64,000 nt of DNA from Anaerolineales bacterium (GCA_019637675.1 JAHBVE010000001.1:62001-126000), one strand, 5' to 3'; positions 1 through 9,106 are shown, numbered from the stretch's first letter. Program-made: numbers and translations. Notes: generated by a model not told the origin, from the sequence alone.

Positions 1-1
1 C

Positions 2-766
2 GAGGTCAAGGATGTGTTGCTGCTGGATGTGACTCCGCTTTCCCTGGGCGTCGAAACCCTGGGCGGCGTGATGACCAAGATGATCGAGCGCAACACCACC
101 ATCCCGGTCAAGAAGACCGAGGTGTACTCGACCGCCGAGGACAACCAGACCGCGGTTGATATCCACATCCTGCAGGGTGAGCGCACCCAGGCGGCCGACA
201 ACATGAGCCTGGGCCACTTCCGCCTGGATGGCATTCCGGCCGCTCCGCGCGGCCTACCCAAGGTCGAGGTGACCTTTGACATCGATGCCAACGGCATCCT
301 CAGCGTCACCGCCAAGGATCAGGCCAGCGGCAAGGAGCAGCGCATCACCGTGACCGCCTCCACCAACCTCAGCAAGAATGAGGTGGAGCGCATGGTCGAG
401 CAGGCCAAGGCGCACGAGAGCGAAGACCGCCAGCGCCGTGAGCTGGTGGAAGCCCGCAACGCGGCCGACAGCCTGGCCTACCAGACCGAGAAGACCTTGA
501 AAGAACTCGGCGACAAGGTGCCGGCTGCCGAGCGCAGCAACATCGAAGCCAAGGTGAAGGAACTGCGCACTGCGGTGGAAGGCGAAGACCGCCAGCGCAT
601 CCAGCAGCTCAGCGAGGAATTGCAGAACGCGTTCCACGCCATCAGCCAGCAGTTGTACGTTCAGGAGCAGACCGCCAATGGCGCGGCCGCGCAAAACGGC
701 AGCGGCGCCAATGGCCATGCGCCGGAAGATGAAGGCGTGGTTGAAGGTGAATTCCGCGAGGCGTAA
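2..766 (+). CDS. dnaK: Chaperone DnaK (Hsp70), C-terminal part, cut by window start
   Basis: This is the 3' part of an Hsp70 gene; the reading frame runs in from the left edge. The visible protein starts with the end of the nucleotide-binding domain and the linker ([18 protein letters not shown]). It continues with the substrate-binding beta domain ([14 protein letters not shown], then [13 protein letters not shown]) and the helical lid, which is rich in Glu and Lys. The tail is a Gly/Asn/Ala-rich stretch ending in an acidic segment, as in bacterial DnaK. DnaK is an ATP-driven cytoplasmic chaperone working with DnaJ and GrpE; neither partner lies downstream here. A strong terminator follows directly, so this is the last gene of its transcript. 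Only the ATPase domain is missing from view. Confidence 0.98.
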   Translation, partial: EVKDVLLLDVTPLSLGVETLGGVMTKMIERNTTIPVKKTEVYSTAEDNQTAVDIHILQGERTQAADNMSLGHFRLDGIPAAPRGLPKVEVTFDIDANGILSVTAKDQASGKEQRITVTASTNLSKNEVERMVEQAKAHESEDRQRRELVEARNAADSLAYQTEKTLKELGDKVPAAERSNIEAKVKELRTAVEGEDRQRIQQLSEELQNAFHAISQQLYVQEQTANGAAAQNGSGANGHAPEDEGVVEGEFREA

Positions 767-789
767 GCCACGCGTATCACACACGCTAA

Positions 790-825
790 CAAAAATGCGA
801 GCCAACGGCTCGCATTTTTGTTTTT
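790..825 (+). terminator. Rho-independent terminator after dnaK
   Basis: A 13-bp perfect stem (AAAAATGCGAGCC with its complement) closes over a 3-base loop and is followed by a run of T. It lies 24 bases after the dnaK stop. About 195 bases without a recognisable gene separate it from the next start. Confidence 0.9.
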
Positions 826-1020
826 CACTAGTTTTCTTACAGCGATGCAAATAGTTAATAGCTTTGTTCATAGGCAAAAGTCTGTTTTCTTGCATGCATG
901 CAAAGAGTCTTAATACGAACCCGATTCTATTAATCCGCGCATTTTGTAACGCGCGTTGAGATGCGTGCGTTCGTCAGGGTAGCAGCGCGCAGTCAATGCT
1001 GTACAAGGAGGAACTTAGCA

Positions 1021-1740
1021 ATGGAAAATCAAAATCGTCGTAAGTGGCTGCTGGCTACAGTGCTTGCCTTACTAGGGGCTGCAACCCTGTGTGTTTGGGG
1101 TGCCGCCGCTGCAGGTTTTCGCTTCAGCTCGCCGCCGCTGGAAGCCGCCATTCAGGCTTTCAATGAAAACCGCGCCCAACAGCCGCCCAACACCGGCGTG
1201 GGTGGAGATGTGAACATCTCCGTCCCGGGTGGTGGTAACGGCAACGGCAATGGCGGTGACAACGGGGGTGGGGATGGTGACGGCAACGGGAATGGCAACG
1301 GCAACGGCGGGGGTAATGGGGGCGGCGGCGGATCGGGTGACTCCGGCTGTTTGCTGGGCTTCCTGTGTCTGGATGCCAGCGTCAACACCGGCGGCTCGAC
1401 TTCCAGCCCGGCCGGCGGTCTGAACATTGACGTGGATGCTGACACCAACCGCAATGGCATCAATGTGGATGCTGATGTGAACACCGGCGAGACCGAGCGT
1501 TGTTTCCTGGGCTTGCTGTGCATCAACTCCAACACGGATGCCAGCCTGACCCCCCGTGTTCAGGTGGATAGCGCCTCTGCCATCCAGGTCAACACCCAAT
1601 CCATCAACGGGCTGGTCGTCGATGCTCAGGTGGATGCCAATGTGGATCGGGCCGTGAATGTGGACGCCAACGTCAACACCAAGGCGAACAGCAATAACTG
1701 GCTCGACAACCTGCTGAATTTGTTCGTCAACGTAAACTAA
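1021..1740 (+). CDS. Secreted or surface-anchored Gly/Asn-rich protein with paired CxLGxLC motifs
   Basis: Not a family I recognise. The start at 1021 is chosen because AAGGAGG lies 9 bases upstream; an in-frame ATG at 961 lacks such a site. The 239-residue product has a basic N-terminus and a hydrophobic segment (about residues 9-31) that could be a signal peptide or anchor. A linker of Gly, Asn and Asp follows (about 60-107). Two similar modules come next: Cys110 to Cys116 (CLLGFLC) and Cys161 to Cys167 (CFLGLLC), each flanked by Asp/Asn/Val-rich repeats such as VDADVNTG and VDANVNT. The alternating Val-Asp pattern suggests a beta-rich fold. It stands alone between dnaK and a convergent helicase, with its own terminator. 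Role unknown; a surface or matrix protein is a guess from composition. Confidence 0.75.
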   Translation: MENQNRRKWLLATVLALLGAATLCVWGAAAAGFRFSSPPLEAAIQAFNENRAQQPPNTGVGGDVNISVPGGGNGNGNGGDNGGGDGDGNGNGNGNGGGNGGGGGSGDSGCLLGFLCLDASVNTGGSTSSPAGGLNIDVDADTNRNGINVDADVNTGETERCFLGLLCINSNTDASLTPRVQVDSASAIQVNTQSINGLVVDAQVDANVDRAVNVDANVNTKANSNNWLDNLLNLFVNVN

Positions 1741-1768
1741 CTGTGCTGCGCCTGCTGTAAGGTTCAAA

Positions 1769-1806
1769 ACAAGCCCCTGCCGAATAATGGCAGGGGCTTG
1801 TTTTTT
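1769..1806. terminator. Bidirectional terminator between converging genes
   Basis: A 12-bp perfect stem (CAAGCCCCTGCC and complement) has a 7-base loop and a T-run on the plus side. A shorter T-run on the minus side could also serve the converging helicase gene, whose stop codon is at 1808-1810. Confidence 0.85.
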
Positions 1807-1807
1807 G

Positions 1808-3289
1808 CTATCGTCTGCGCCCGGGGCGGTTGCCGCTGTCGCGGCGGCCGCCATCCCGGCGACCCCCATCCCGGCGGCCGGAGCCCTGGCCCCCGCCGCC
1901 TTCCGGCGGCCGTGGGCTGGCGGCTTTGGCCGCCGCGGCGATCACCTGCTGCGGGTGGGCGGCGGCATGGTAGCTGTCGTCTAGCAGCATGGCCAGCAGG
2001 GCCTGGCCTTCATCCGTCTCGGCCAGTTGCCGCGCCAGCTGGCGGAAGCGCTGGCTGCGCTCGACGCGCAGTTTGTCACGGCCGCGCAACTCGGCCTCCA
2101 GTTGGGCGGTCAGTCGCTGCGACACGATGCTGGCTACGTCCTCCTCGGTGGGGGCCGGGCGTTCGGTGAATTCGATCTTGTAGATGGAGGCGATCTTCTT
2201 AAGCTCGCGCTCCTCGATGCCGGTAATGATCAGGCTGATCGCCACGCCGCCCGCACCGGCCCGGCCGGTGCGCCCGGCCCGGTGGATGTACAGCTCGGCC
2301 TCTTCGGGCGGCTCGTACAGGATCACCAGCTCGAGTTCGGGGATGTCAATGCCGCGGGCGGCCACATCCGTGGCCACCAGAAAGTTCAGCGAGCCGTCCT
2401 TCAGCTGCGCCAGCACCTTCTCGCGCGCCGCCTGTGAGAGCTCTGAGCTAAGCTCGGCTGCGTTGAAGCCAAAACGCTGCAGCACGGTGGTGACGTAGTT
2501 CACGCGCACCTTGGTATTGCAGAAAATGATGGCCTGGTGCGGGTTCTCGATCTCCAACAGGCGCACCAGCGTGCGATCTTTGTCCATACGCGGCACGGTC
2601 ATCACCACATGCTCTACGTTGGTGACATGCACATGGTCGCGGCTCAGGCTCAGGAAGTCCGGTGCATTGAGGAAGCGCTGCGCCAGGCTCTGCACCGTCT
2701 GCGGGAAGGTGGCCGAGAACATGCTGGCCTGCACGCCCTGTTTGGGCAGGTAGCGCTGCACCTCCAGCATGTCAGGGTAAAAACCCATCGAGAGCATGCG
2801 GTCGGCTTCATCCAGCACGAGCATGCGCAGCGCGCTCAGGCTCAGGTTGCGCTTCAACAAATGGTCCAGCACGCGGCCGGGCGTACCCACGATCACCTGC
2901 GCGCCGCGCTCGAAACCTTCCAGCTGCGGGCCGTAGCCCACGCCGCCGTAGACCGGCACGACCTCGAGCCCGCTGCCGGGGAACAGCACCTGGGCGTCCT
3001 TGGTGACCTGGCTGGCCAGCTCACGCGTCGGCACCAGCACCAGCGCCTGGGCTTCCTTGCGGCTGGCGTCCAGCCGCTCCAGCATGGGCAGCAGGAACGC
3101 GCCGGTCTTGCCGCTGCCGGTGCGGGCTTGCACCATCAGATCTTTGCCTTCCAGCATATAGGGGATGGATTTGGCCTGCACTGGCGTCAGTTGCGTCCAG
3201 CCGGCGCGCTGGGCGGCTTCCTGGATGCGGCTGCTTAATTGTGCGAGCGTGGTCTCGGGCAGGGGGTTCGTAGGCTCAATAGGTTCCAT
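1808..3289 (-). CDS. DEAD-box ATP-dependent RNA helicase
   Basis: A 493-residue helicase of the DEAD-box superfamily that unwinds RNA duplexes, typically in ribosome assembly or RNA decay. It shows a Q motif (LTPVQAKSIP, about residue 34), motif I ARTGSGKT (55-62), PTRELA (87-92), TPGR (136-139), DEAD (160-163), a SAT motif and motif VI HRAGRTGRAG near residue 340. The C-terminal 30 residues are an RGG-like tail (RRDGGRRDGGRRD), expected to bind RNA without specificity. Length and layout match bacterial CsdA/DeaD or RhlE-type enzymes; which paralogue it is cannot be decided by eye. It is divergent from the SDR gene across a 77-base gap. Confidence 0.96.
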   Translation of the reverse strand: MEPIEPTNPLPETTLAQLSSRIQEAAQRAGWTQLTPVQAKSIPYMLEGKDLMVQARTGSGKTGAFLLPMLERLDASRKEAQALVLVPTRELASQVTKDAQVLFPGSGLEVVPVYGGVGYGPQLEGFERGAQVIVGTPGRVLDHLLKRNLSLSALRMLVLDEADRMLSMGFYPDMLEVQRYLPKQGVQASMFSATFPQTVQSLAQRFLNAPDFLSLSRDHVHVTNVEHVVMTVPRMDKDRTLVRLLEIENPHQAIIFCNTKVRVNYVTTVLQRFGFNAAELSSELSQAAREKVLAQLKDGSLNFLVATDVAARGIDIPELELVILYEPPEEAELYIHRAGRTGRAGAGGVAISLIITGIEERELKKIASIYKIEFTERPAPTEEDVASIVSQRLTAQLEAELRGRDKLRVERSQRFRQLARQLAETDEGQALLAMLLDDSYHAAAHPQQVIAAAAKAASPRPPEGGGGQGSGRRDGGRRDGGRRDSGNRPGRRR

Positions 3290-3366
3290 GTATACTTTCG
3301 TTGGGGGCTTGAAGTTGTAGCTTCATTATAGTGGCTGCAACACGCGTTGTTCCCATGGAGGCACAG

Positions 3367-4194
3367 ATGAAAACTTGGCAGGATTCCACCGCGTTCATCA
3401 CCGGGGCAGGCTCGGGCATCGGCCGCGCCCTGGCGCAGGCCATCGCCGCCCGCGGCGGCTATGTGTACCTGGCGGATGTGGACGGCGCTGCGGCCCAGGC
3501 CGCAGCCGCCGCCATTGGCGCGCGGGCCACAGCCGTGCAGCTGGATGTGCGCGATGCGGATGCCTTCCGCGCCCGTGTGCACGAGGCCGCCCAGCAGCGC
3601 GGCACGCTGGACTACATATTCAACAACGCCGGCATCGGCATCGCCGGCGAGGCTTACGAGATCCCGGCCGAGGCCTGGCAACGCATCATCGACATCAATG
3701 TTGGCGGCACACTCAACGGCATCGCCGCCGCCTACCCCCTCATGGTGGAGCAGCGCAGTGGGCATATCATCAACACCGCCTCGCTGGCCGGCCTCGGCCC
3801 TGCGCCGCTGCTGGCCCCGTACTCGATGACCAAGCACGCCATCGTCGGCCTGAGCCACAGTTTGCGCATTGAGGCTGCCGCCTACGGGGTGCGGGTCAGT
3901 GTGCTGTGCCCCGCCTCAGTGGAGACGCCTATGCTGGATGCGCCGCCCCCGGCCGATATCAAGGACATGCCTTGGACGCCAGACGTGCGCCGTTTCCTCA
4001 CCAAACTGGCCGGGCCGCCGTACCCGGCCGACAAGTTCGCCGCCGAAGCCTTGCGTGGCGTGGAGAAGAACGCCGCCACTATCGTGGCGCCGGCGCGGGC
4101 GCGCATGGTCTGGTATCTGGGGCGTCTGGCGCCTGGCCTGGTCGAGAAAGCCAGCCTGGGCGCGGTTGCCTCAGAGCGCGCCAGCCGCGCCTGA
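3367..4194 (+). CDS. Short-chain dehydrogenase/reductase (SDR family)
   Basis: A 275-residue classical SDR oxidoreductase using NAD(P)(H). The cofactor motif TGAGSGIG is at residues 12-19, followed by the NNAG motif. The catalytic triad region contains Ser139 and YSMTK (Tyr152, Lys156). An Asp after beta-2 (YLADVDG) suggests NAD preference. The start at 3367 is preferred because GGAG sits 6 bases upstream; a longer GTG-initiated form from 3331 is open but has no such site. The C-terminal 80 residues are typical of SDRs annotated as broad-specificity alcohol or ketone dehydrogenases. Substrate unknown. It stands alone, divergent from the RNA helicase. Confidence 0.93.
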   Translation: MKTWQDSTAFITGAGSGIGRALAQAIAARGGYVYLADVDGAAAQAAAAAIGARATAVQLDVRDADAFRARVHEAAQQRGTLDYIFNNAGIGIAGEAYEIPAEAWQRIIDINVGGTLNGIAAAYPLMVEQRSGHIINTASLAGLGPAPLLAPYSMTKHAIVGLSHSLRIEAAAYGVRVSVLCPASVETPMLDAPPPADIKDMPWTPDVRRFLTKLAGPPYPADKFAAEALRGVEKNAATIVAPARARMVWYLGRLAPGLVEKASLGAVASERASRA

Positions 4195-4273
4195 CCGCGC
4201 TGCGTTGCTTTAGTCCGCCTTAATGTGCGGATGATAGAATCGCTCTGCGCGGTGGTTGCGCGCACTTATTCCC

Positions 4274-5608
4274 ATGCAAGAGCCCTATCTCAGCCCCAGT
4301 AACAGACGCCGCCGCCCACCGACACCCGGTTGGCTGCGCATCCTTGCCATCGTGGTGGGCGTGGTGCTGCTGGCCGTGCTTGTGTACAACCTGCCGCCGG
4401 TCAAAGAGCGCCTGGCCTGGCGCATAGACGCGCTGCGCACCAGCATCGTCTATTTTTTCAACCCGCCGGAAGAAGCGGTGTTCCAGCCGCAGATCACCAC
4501 CATCAGCCAGCCCACCCAGCAGCCGACGCGCACACTGGAGCCCACCGCCGAGGCGACCGCCGTGCCGCTGCCGCCCCGCGTGCAGCTGGACGGCTTCACC
4601 TATGTGGACCAGCACAACCGCTGGAACTACTGCGGCCCGGCCAACATGACCATGGCGCTCAACTTCTGGGGCTGGCAGGGTGATCGGGATGATGTGGCCC
4701 GCTACGTCAAGCCCGGCATCGGCAACAACCCCAACCAGCCCGAAGACAAGAACGTAATGCCGTACGAGATGCAGGACTTCGTCAATACGCAAGTCCCGGG
4801 CATGCAGGCCCTGATCCGCATGGGCGGCGAGCTTGAGACGCTCAAGCGCCTGCTGGCCGCCGGCTATCCCGCCATCGTCGAGAAGGGTTACTACGCCACG
4901 GATGCCAGCGGTAAATATTCCTGGCTGGGGCACTACCAGTTCGTCACCGGCTATGACGACGCCGAAGGCGTCTTCATAGTCCAGGATACCTACGAGCGCG
5001 GCGGCGAGAACAACACCGGCAAGAACATGCGCTGGCCCTACGATGATTTCCATTCCGCTTGGCGCCAGTTCAACTTCTTGTTCATCGTGGTTTACCCGGA
5101 AGGGCAGCAGGCCGCCGTGCTCGAGGCGCTCGGCCCGTGGGCCGATGAGGACTGGGCTATCGCCAACGCCATGCAGATCGCCCGCGCTGACACCGAAATC
5201 CTCACTGGATTCGATGCGTACTATGCCTGGTTCAATGTAGGCACCAGCCATGTCCGCCTCTTCGAGTACGCCGACGCGGCCCACGCCTATGACTATGCCT
5301 TCCAGCTATATGAGGGCCTGAGTCCGTCTGATCTGCGCCCATACCGTATGCTCTGGTATCAGAGCTGGCCATACTGGGCTTATTACTACAGCGCCCGCTA
5401 CCAGGATACGATCAACTTGGCCAACTTTACTCTCACCCAGACCATCGCCGAGCCCACGCTGGAAGAGAGCATCTACTGGCGCGGCCTGGCCCGCGAAGCC
5501 ATCGGCGAGATCGACAACGCCATCGCCGACTACCGCGAAGCCGTGCGCCTCAACCCCAACTTCAGCGCCGGCATCGCTCAACTGCAACGCCTGGGAGTAG
5601 CACCCTAA
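4274..5608 (+). CDS. C39-like cysteine peptidase with TPR tail, membrane-anchored
   Basis: A 444-residue protein with a basic N-terminus and one transmembrane segment (about residues 20-40). A Pro/Thr-rich linker leads to a papain-like C39_2 domain. The catalytic Cys is probably Cys120 in NRWNYCGPANM, and the His is His220 in WLGHYQFVTGYDD, followed by an Asp in FIVQDTY. The C-terminal 120 residues hold two or three TPR-like helices, clearest in IGEIDNAIADYREAVRLNPN. The domain should lie outside the membrane. C39-like domains cleave peptides after Gly-Gly leaders in exporters, but stand-alone C39_2 proteins such as this have no settled role. The ATG at 4274 is chosen over the upstream TTG at 4256. 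It heads a forward run with sbcD 12 bases downstream. Confidence 0.85.
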   Translation: MQEPYLSPSNRRRRPPTPGWLRILAIVVGVVLLAVLVYNLPPVKERLAWRIDALRTSIVYFFNPPEEAVFQPQITTISQPTQQPTRTLEPTAEATAVPLPPRVQLDGFTYVDQHNRWNYCGPANMTMALNFWGWQGDRDDVARYVKPGIGNNPNQPEDKNVMPYEMQDFVNTQVPGMQALIRMGGELETLKRLLAAGYPAIVEKGYYATDASGKYSWLGHYQFVTGYDDAEGVFIVQDTYERGGENNTGKNMRWPYDDFHSAWRQFNFLFIVVYPEGQQAAVLEALGPWADEDWAIANAMQIARADTEILTGFDAYYAWFNVGTSHVRLFEYADAAHAYDYAFQLYEGLSPSDLRPYRMLWYQSWPYWAYYYSARYQDTINLANFTLTQTIAEPTLEESIYWRGLAREAIGEIDNAIADYREAVRLNPNFSAGIAQLQRLGVAP

Positions 5609-5620
5609 AGGCCACACAAC

Positions 5621-6862
5621 ATGAAGATCCTGCACTTCGCTGACGCCCACATCGACATGGCCAACACCGGCCGCCAGGACCCTGATACCGGCCTGCCCAT
5701 CCGCGTGATGGATTATCTGCGTTCGCTGGACGAGATCGTTGACACTGCCATCCGCGAGAAGGTGGACTTGGTACTCTTCGCCGGCGATGCCTATAAAGAC
5801 CGCAACCCCGCTCCCACCTTCATGCGCGAGTGGGGCCGCCGCATGATCAAGCTCTCCAAAGCGCGCATCCCCACAGTCCTGCTGGTCGGCAACCATGACC
5901 TCTCGCCCAGCCTGGGCCGCGCCCACGCGCTGGAGGAATACGCCACGCTGGAAGTGCCGTATATCAAAGTGCTCGACCAGCCGCAGTTCCTCGGCCCGGC
6001 CGATCTGTGGGATCTGCCGTTGCAGATCATTGCGCTGCCGTGGATCACGCGCTCCGGCATGCTGGCTTTCCTCGCCAGCCAGGGTGAAGCCGCCGGTGAC
6101 ATCTACGAGCAGATGGCCGAGCGCCTCAGCGCCCTGGTGACCGGCTACCTGGAAGACGACGCCGATCACAGTCTGCCGGTCGTGATGGCAGCCCATGCCT
6201 CAGTACAGGGCGCGGTGTACGGCGGCGAGCATACGGTGATGCTGGGCAACGACCTGGTGCTATCCGGCAGCCTGGTGAAGGACAAGCGCCTCGACTATGT
6301 GGCCCTGGGCCACATCCACAAGAAGCAAAATCTCAACGAGGGCGGCCAACCCCCGGTGGTGTACCCCGGCTCCATTGAGCGCATTGATTTTGGTGAGGCA
6401 CGCGACGACAAGTTCTTCGTTATCGCCGATGTGAACAAAGGCAATACTCAACTCGATTGGCGCCAACTGCGCAACATCCGCAAATTCTGGACCGGCTCAG
6501 TCACCCCCGAGAATGAGCTCAACGTAACGAGCGAGATCATCGCCGAGCTACCCTCCGCGGCCGAGATGCAGGACGCGATCGTGCGCCTGGTGGTGTATTA
6601 CCCGCGTGAATGGGAGCTTTTCATTGATGAGGCCCGCATCCGCGGGGCGGCCGCCAACGCCTTCGAGTTCCATCTCATCAAGCGCCCGCAAGTGGGCCTG
6701 CGCAGCCGCATCGCCGAAGGCCGCGTGGTGAGCGAGATGACTCCGTATGACCTGCTCGACATCTACTGGGACACCATCCAGCTCAGCGATGAGGCCTCGC
6801 GTAGCACGCTGACCCAGCTGGCGCGTGACATCATCGAAACCCCGCTGCAGGACGAGTCGTGA
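5621..6862 (+). CDS. sbcD: SbcD-like DNA repair exonuclease (Mre11 family)
   Basis: A 413-residue calcineurin-like metallophosphoesterase of the SbcD/Mre11 family, which processes DNA ends and hairpins. Metal-binding motifs are visible: DAHID (Asp8, His10), FAGDAYKDR, GNHD, a later AAHAS and GHIH. The capping region follows (VVYPGSIERIDFGE). SbcD normally works with the ATPase SbcC, but no SbcC gene lies next to it here; the downstream neighbour is a lipoprotein whose GTG start overlaps this stop codon. The partner may be encoded elsewhere, or this may be a stand-alone nuclease of the same family. Confidence 0.93.
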   Translation: MKILHFADAHIDMANTGRQDPDTGLPIRVMDYLRSLDEIVDTAIREKVDLVLFAGDAYKDRNPAPTFMREWGRRMIKLSKARIPTVLLVGNHDLSPSLGRAHALEEYATLEVPYIKVLDQPQFLGPADLWDLPLQIIALPWITRSGMLAFLASQGEAAGDIYEQMAERLSALVTGYLEDDADHSLPVVMAAHASVQGAVYGGEHTVMLGNDLVLSGSLVKDKRLDYVALGHIHKKQNLNEGGQPPVVYPGSIERIDFGEARDDKFFVIADVNKGNTQLDWRQLRNIRKFWTGSVTPENELNVTSEIIAELPSAAEMQDAIVRLVVYYPREWELFIDEARIRGAAANAFEFHLIKRPQVGLRSRIAEGRVVSEMTPYDLLDIYWDTIQLSDEASRSTLTQLARDIIETPLQDES

Positions 6863-7935
6863 GGCCGGCCAGCCCGCGCCTGCCCATAGGGGTCAGCCTG
6901 CTGGCCGTGGCCGGCCTGCTGCTGGCCGCCTGCACGCCGCCCAACACACGCTTGCCGACCCTGACCCCAACGGCGGGGCGCACGCCCACGGTTTCGCCCA
7001 CGGCGCAGGCGGTGGCTACCGTGCAGCCGGAGACCGCCCTGGAGCTGCATGAGCTGGGCTGGCTCACCTTCACCGCCAGCATCGGTGGGCGGCGGGATGT
7101 GTGGCTGATGCGCCCGGATGGCAGCCAGGAGATCAACCTGACCGGCGATTTCCCCAACGGCTTCGCCGAAGCGCCGGTCTGGTCGCCGGATGGCAGCGGC
7201 ATCGCTTACGATGCCATCCCCAACTCTGACGTTTCGCGCGATATCTATTACATGACCCTGGCCGACCGCGAGCAGGTGGCACTCACTTCGCTGCCCGGCT
7301 TCGACTGCTATCCCAGCTTCTCGCCTGACGGCAGCATGATCGTCTACATGTCGGAGCGGGACGGCAACCGCGACCTGTTCATCATGGATCGTGAGGGCAA
7401 CGAACTGCTGCAGCTGACTGACCATGTTGCCTATGATTACGAACCGGCCTGGTCGCCGGATGGAACCCAGATCGCCTTCACCTCACGGCGCACCGGCAAC
7501 TCTGAGATATTCATCATCAATGCCGATGGCACTGACCTGCGCCAGCTGACTGACCAGTGGGGGCTGGACTGGCGTCCCTCGTGGTCGCCGGATGGCGAAT
7601 GGATCGCCTTCGAGACCTGGCGCAACGGCAACGCCGACATCTACATGATGCGCCCGGATGGCAGCGACCTGACCCAGCTCACCAAGAACCCGTCTGAGGA
7701 CGGCCATCCCACTTTTTCGCCGGATGGGCGCTATGTGGTCTTCCACTCCTCGCGAGCGGGCAACTTCCAGCTCTTTATTCTGGAGGTGGCCGATCCCGAA
7801 AACCAATGGCACCTGCCCACCACTAGCCCGTATGCGCTGCTGCCGGCCTGGTCGCCTGTGGCCGAGCTGCCGGCCTCGGCGTTGGCCGGCCTGACCCAGC
7901 TAGAGCAAGAAGCCACCCCGGAAGGCGAGGACTAG
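6859..7935 (+). CDS. Lipoprotein with TolB/PD40-type beta-propeller repeats
   Basis: A 358-residue lipoprotein starting at a GTG that overlaps the sbcD stop. The N-terminal signal ends in the lipobox LLAAC, followed by a Pro/Thr-rich linker. The rest is at least five PD40 blades with the signature W/F-SPDG followed by I/V-A/V-F/Y (for example WSPDGTQIAFTS and FSPDGRYVVFHS), plus a degenerate last blade. Such propellers bind partners rather than catalyse. In a bacterium without Tol genes nearby, a surface scaffold or ligand-binding role is likely. Co-transcription with sbcD is implied by the overlap, but no functional link is obvious. Confidence 0.9.
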   Translation: MRPASPRLPIGVSLLAVAGLLLAACTPPNTRLPTLTPTAGRTPTVSPTAQAVATVQPETALELHELGWLTFTASIGGRRDVWLMRPDGSQEINLTGDFPNGFAEAPVWSPDGSGIAYDAIPNSDVSRDIYYMTLADREQVALTSLPGFDCYPSFSPDGSMIVYMSERDGNRDLFIMDREGNELLQLTDHVAYDYEPAWSPDGTQIAFTSRRTGNSEIFIINADGTDLRQLTDQWGLDWRPSWSPDGEWIAFETWRNGNADIYMMRPDGSDLTQLTKNPSEDGHPTFSPDGRYVVFHSSRAGNFQLFILEVADPENQWHLPTTSPYALLPAWSPVAELPASALAGLTQLEQEATPEGED

Positions 7936-7940
7936 GTAGC

Positions 7941-9026
7941 ATGCCGCTGTCTTCGGTCTTCTCCACCCCGGCGCAGCGTACAGAAAAAGAAACCCTGCCT
8001 ATTTTGCGTGCGTTGATCGAGCGCTATCAAGACGAGCAGCCCTTTGAGGGGCTGCTCGTTGCGTTTTCGCATATCCTGGTGCGCAACTCGCTGGCGGTGG
8101 CCGAGGCGCTGGCGGCCGGCGGTGCCGAGCTGGTGCTGTGTGACGCCTACCGCAGTCCGGCCTCGGCCGCGGTGGAGGCCGAGCTGGCCGCCGCAGGCGT
8201 GGCGGTGCTGCCTGTGGCTGACGCTGCCCAAGCCGCCGATATTTTCGTGGATGTGAATGCGGCCCTGGGCCGAAAGCGCACGCCGCGGGCCGCGGCCGAG
8301 GTGACCCGCACGGGCGTGGTGCACTACACCAACATTGCCTGCCCGGTGGTGAGCGCGGATGATTGCAAGGCCAAGCGCATCGAAGGCTTCTTTGGCACGG
8401 GTGATGGTTTCCTGCGCGCCTGGCAGCTGCTGCGCCCGGCTGACCCGCTGCCTGGCAAGCGCGCTGTGCTGTTCGGCTACGGCAAGATCGGCCGCGGCGT
8501 GGCCCGCCGCGTGCGCGCTGCCGGCGTGCACCTGACGGTCATTGACGCCAGCCCGGCCGCCCGCCGCCTGGCCGAGGCCGAAGGCTACGACACGCTCGAC
8601 TCGGCCCCGCTGCCCGCCCTGCAAAGCATCCTGGCCGCCACCGACATCGTGATCTCGGTCACCGGCCAGCCCGGCTTGCACAGCCGCCTGCTGCCGGCCG
8701 CCTGGCTGCGCACCAACCTGCCGGTGCTGGTCAGCCTGGGCGCCGAAGACGAATACGGCCCGGCCTTCTCAGAGCATGAGGTGCTGGGCGGCACGCAGGT
8801 GCCGTTCAACTTTCACTTGGCCCAGCCCACGCTCAACCGTTACGTCGACCCGGCCCTGGCCGCCCACGTGATGGCGCTGGAGGCCTGGGCCACGCAGCCC
8901 AACGCTTACGCCCCGGGCATCCATGCCCTGCCGCCCGAGATGGACCGCTGGATTATCGCCCAGTGGCGCCGCGCCTGGCCGGAGGAGAACCTGGAAGGGA
9001 TCGGGGAGGAATTGGGGCTGGAGTGA
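7941..9026 (+). CDS. S-adenosylhomocysteine-hydrolase-like NAD-binding protein with altered active site
   Basis: A 361-residue member of the adenosylhomocysteinase fold, clearly shorter than true SAHH (about 420-480). The NAD Rossmann motif is intact (AVLFGYGKIGRGVARRVRA). The segment ACPVVSADDCKAKRIEGFFG lies where canonical enzymes carry the Lys-Phe-Asp-Asn active-site motif, and by eye the Asp-Asn is replaced by Glu-Gly. It may therefore act on another substrate or have lost hydrolase activity. It starts 5 bases after the propeller lipoprotein, so it is the last gene of the sbcD run. A 10-bp hairpin lies inside the gene at 8033-8058. Confidence 0.85.
   Translation: MPLSSVFSTPAQRTEKETLPILRALIERYQDEQPFEGLLVAFSHILVRNSLAVAEALAAGGAELVLCDAYRSPASAAVEAELAAAGVAVLPVADAAQAADIFVDVNAALGRKRTPRAAAEVTRTGVVHYTNIACPVVSADDCKAKRIEGFFGTGDGFLRAWQLLRPADPLPGKRAVLFGYGKIGRGVARRVRAAGVHLTVIDASPAARRLAEAEGYDTLDSAPLPALQSILAATDIVISVTGQPGLHSRLLPAAWLRTNLPVLVSLGAEDEYGPAFSEHEVLGGTQVPFNFHLAQPTLNRYVDPALAAHVMALEAWATQPNAYAPGIHALPPEMDRWIIAQWRRAWPEENLEGIGEELGLE
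8033..8058 (+). other. Intragenic perfect hairpin near the 5' end of the SAHH-like gene
   Basis: A 10-bp perfect stem CGAGCAGCCC with its complement and a 6-base loop lies about 90 bases into the gene. It is followed by a T-containing stretch (TTGCGTTTTCG). It could act as an attenuator or simply reflect coding constraint. Confidence 0.35.
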
Positions 9027-9077
9027 GTATCCTTGACGGTACACGACTAAGCTTATGGTGAGAGGCGTCGTAAAATG

Positions 9078-9106
9078 TTGACAAGTGTATAGTTGAGGGT
9101 ACACTT
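9078..9106 (+). promoter_or_regulatory. Candidate promoter with overlapping inverted repeat, upstream of Panacea gene
   Basis: TTGACA at 9078-9083 and TACACT at 9100-9105 are separated by 16 bases and resemble -35 and -10 boxes. The arms AAGTGTA (9083-9089) and TACACTT (9100-9106) form an inverted repeat across the same stretch, so a bound repressor would block the promoter. Confidence 0.45.

Noticed and set aside
1229..1330. GGCAAC/GGTAAC simple repeat considered as a tandem repeat locus
   Set aside because: It encodes the Gly/Asn linker of the secreted protein and needs no separate explanation.
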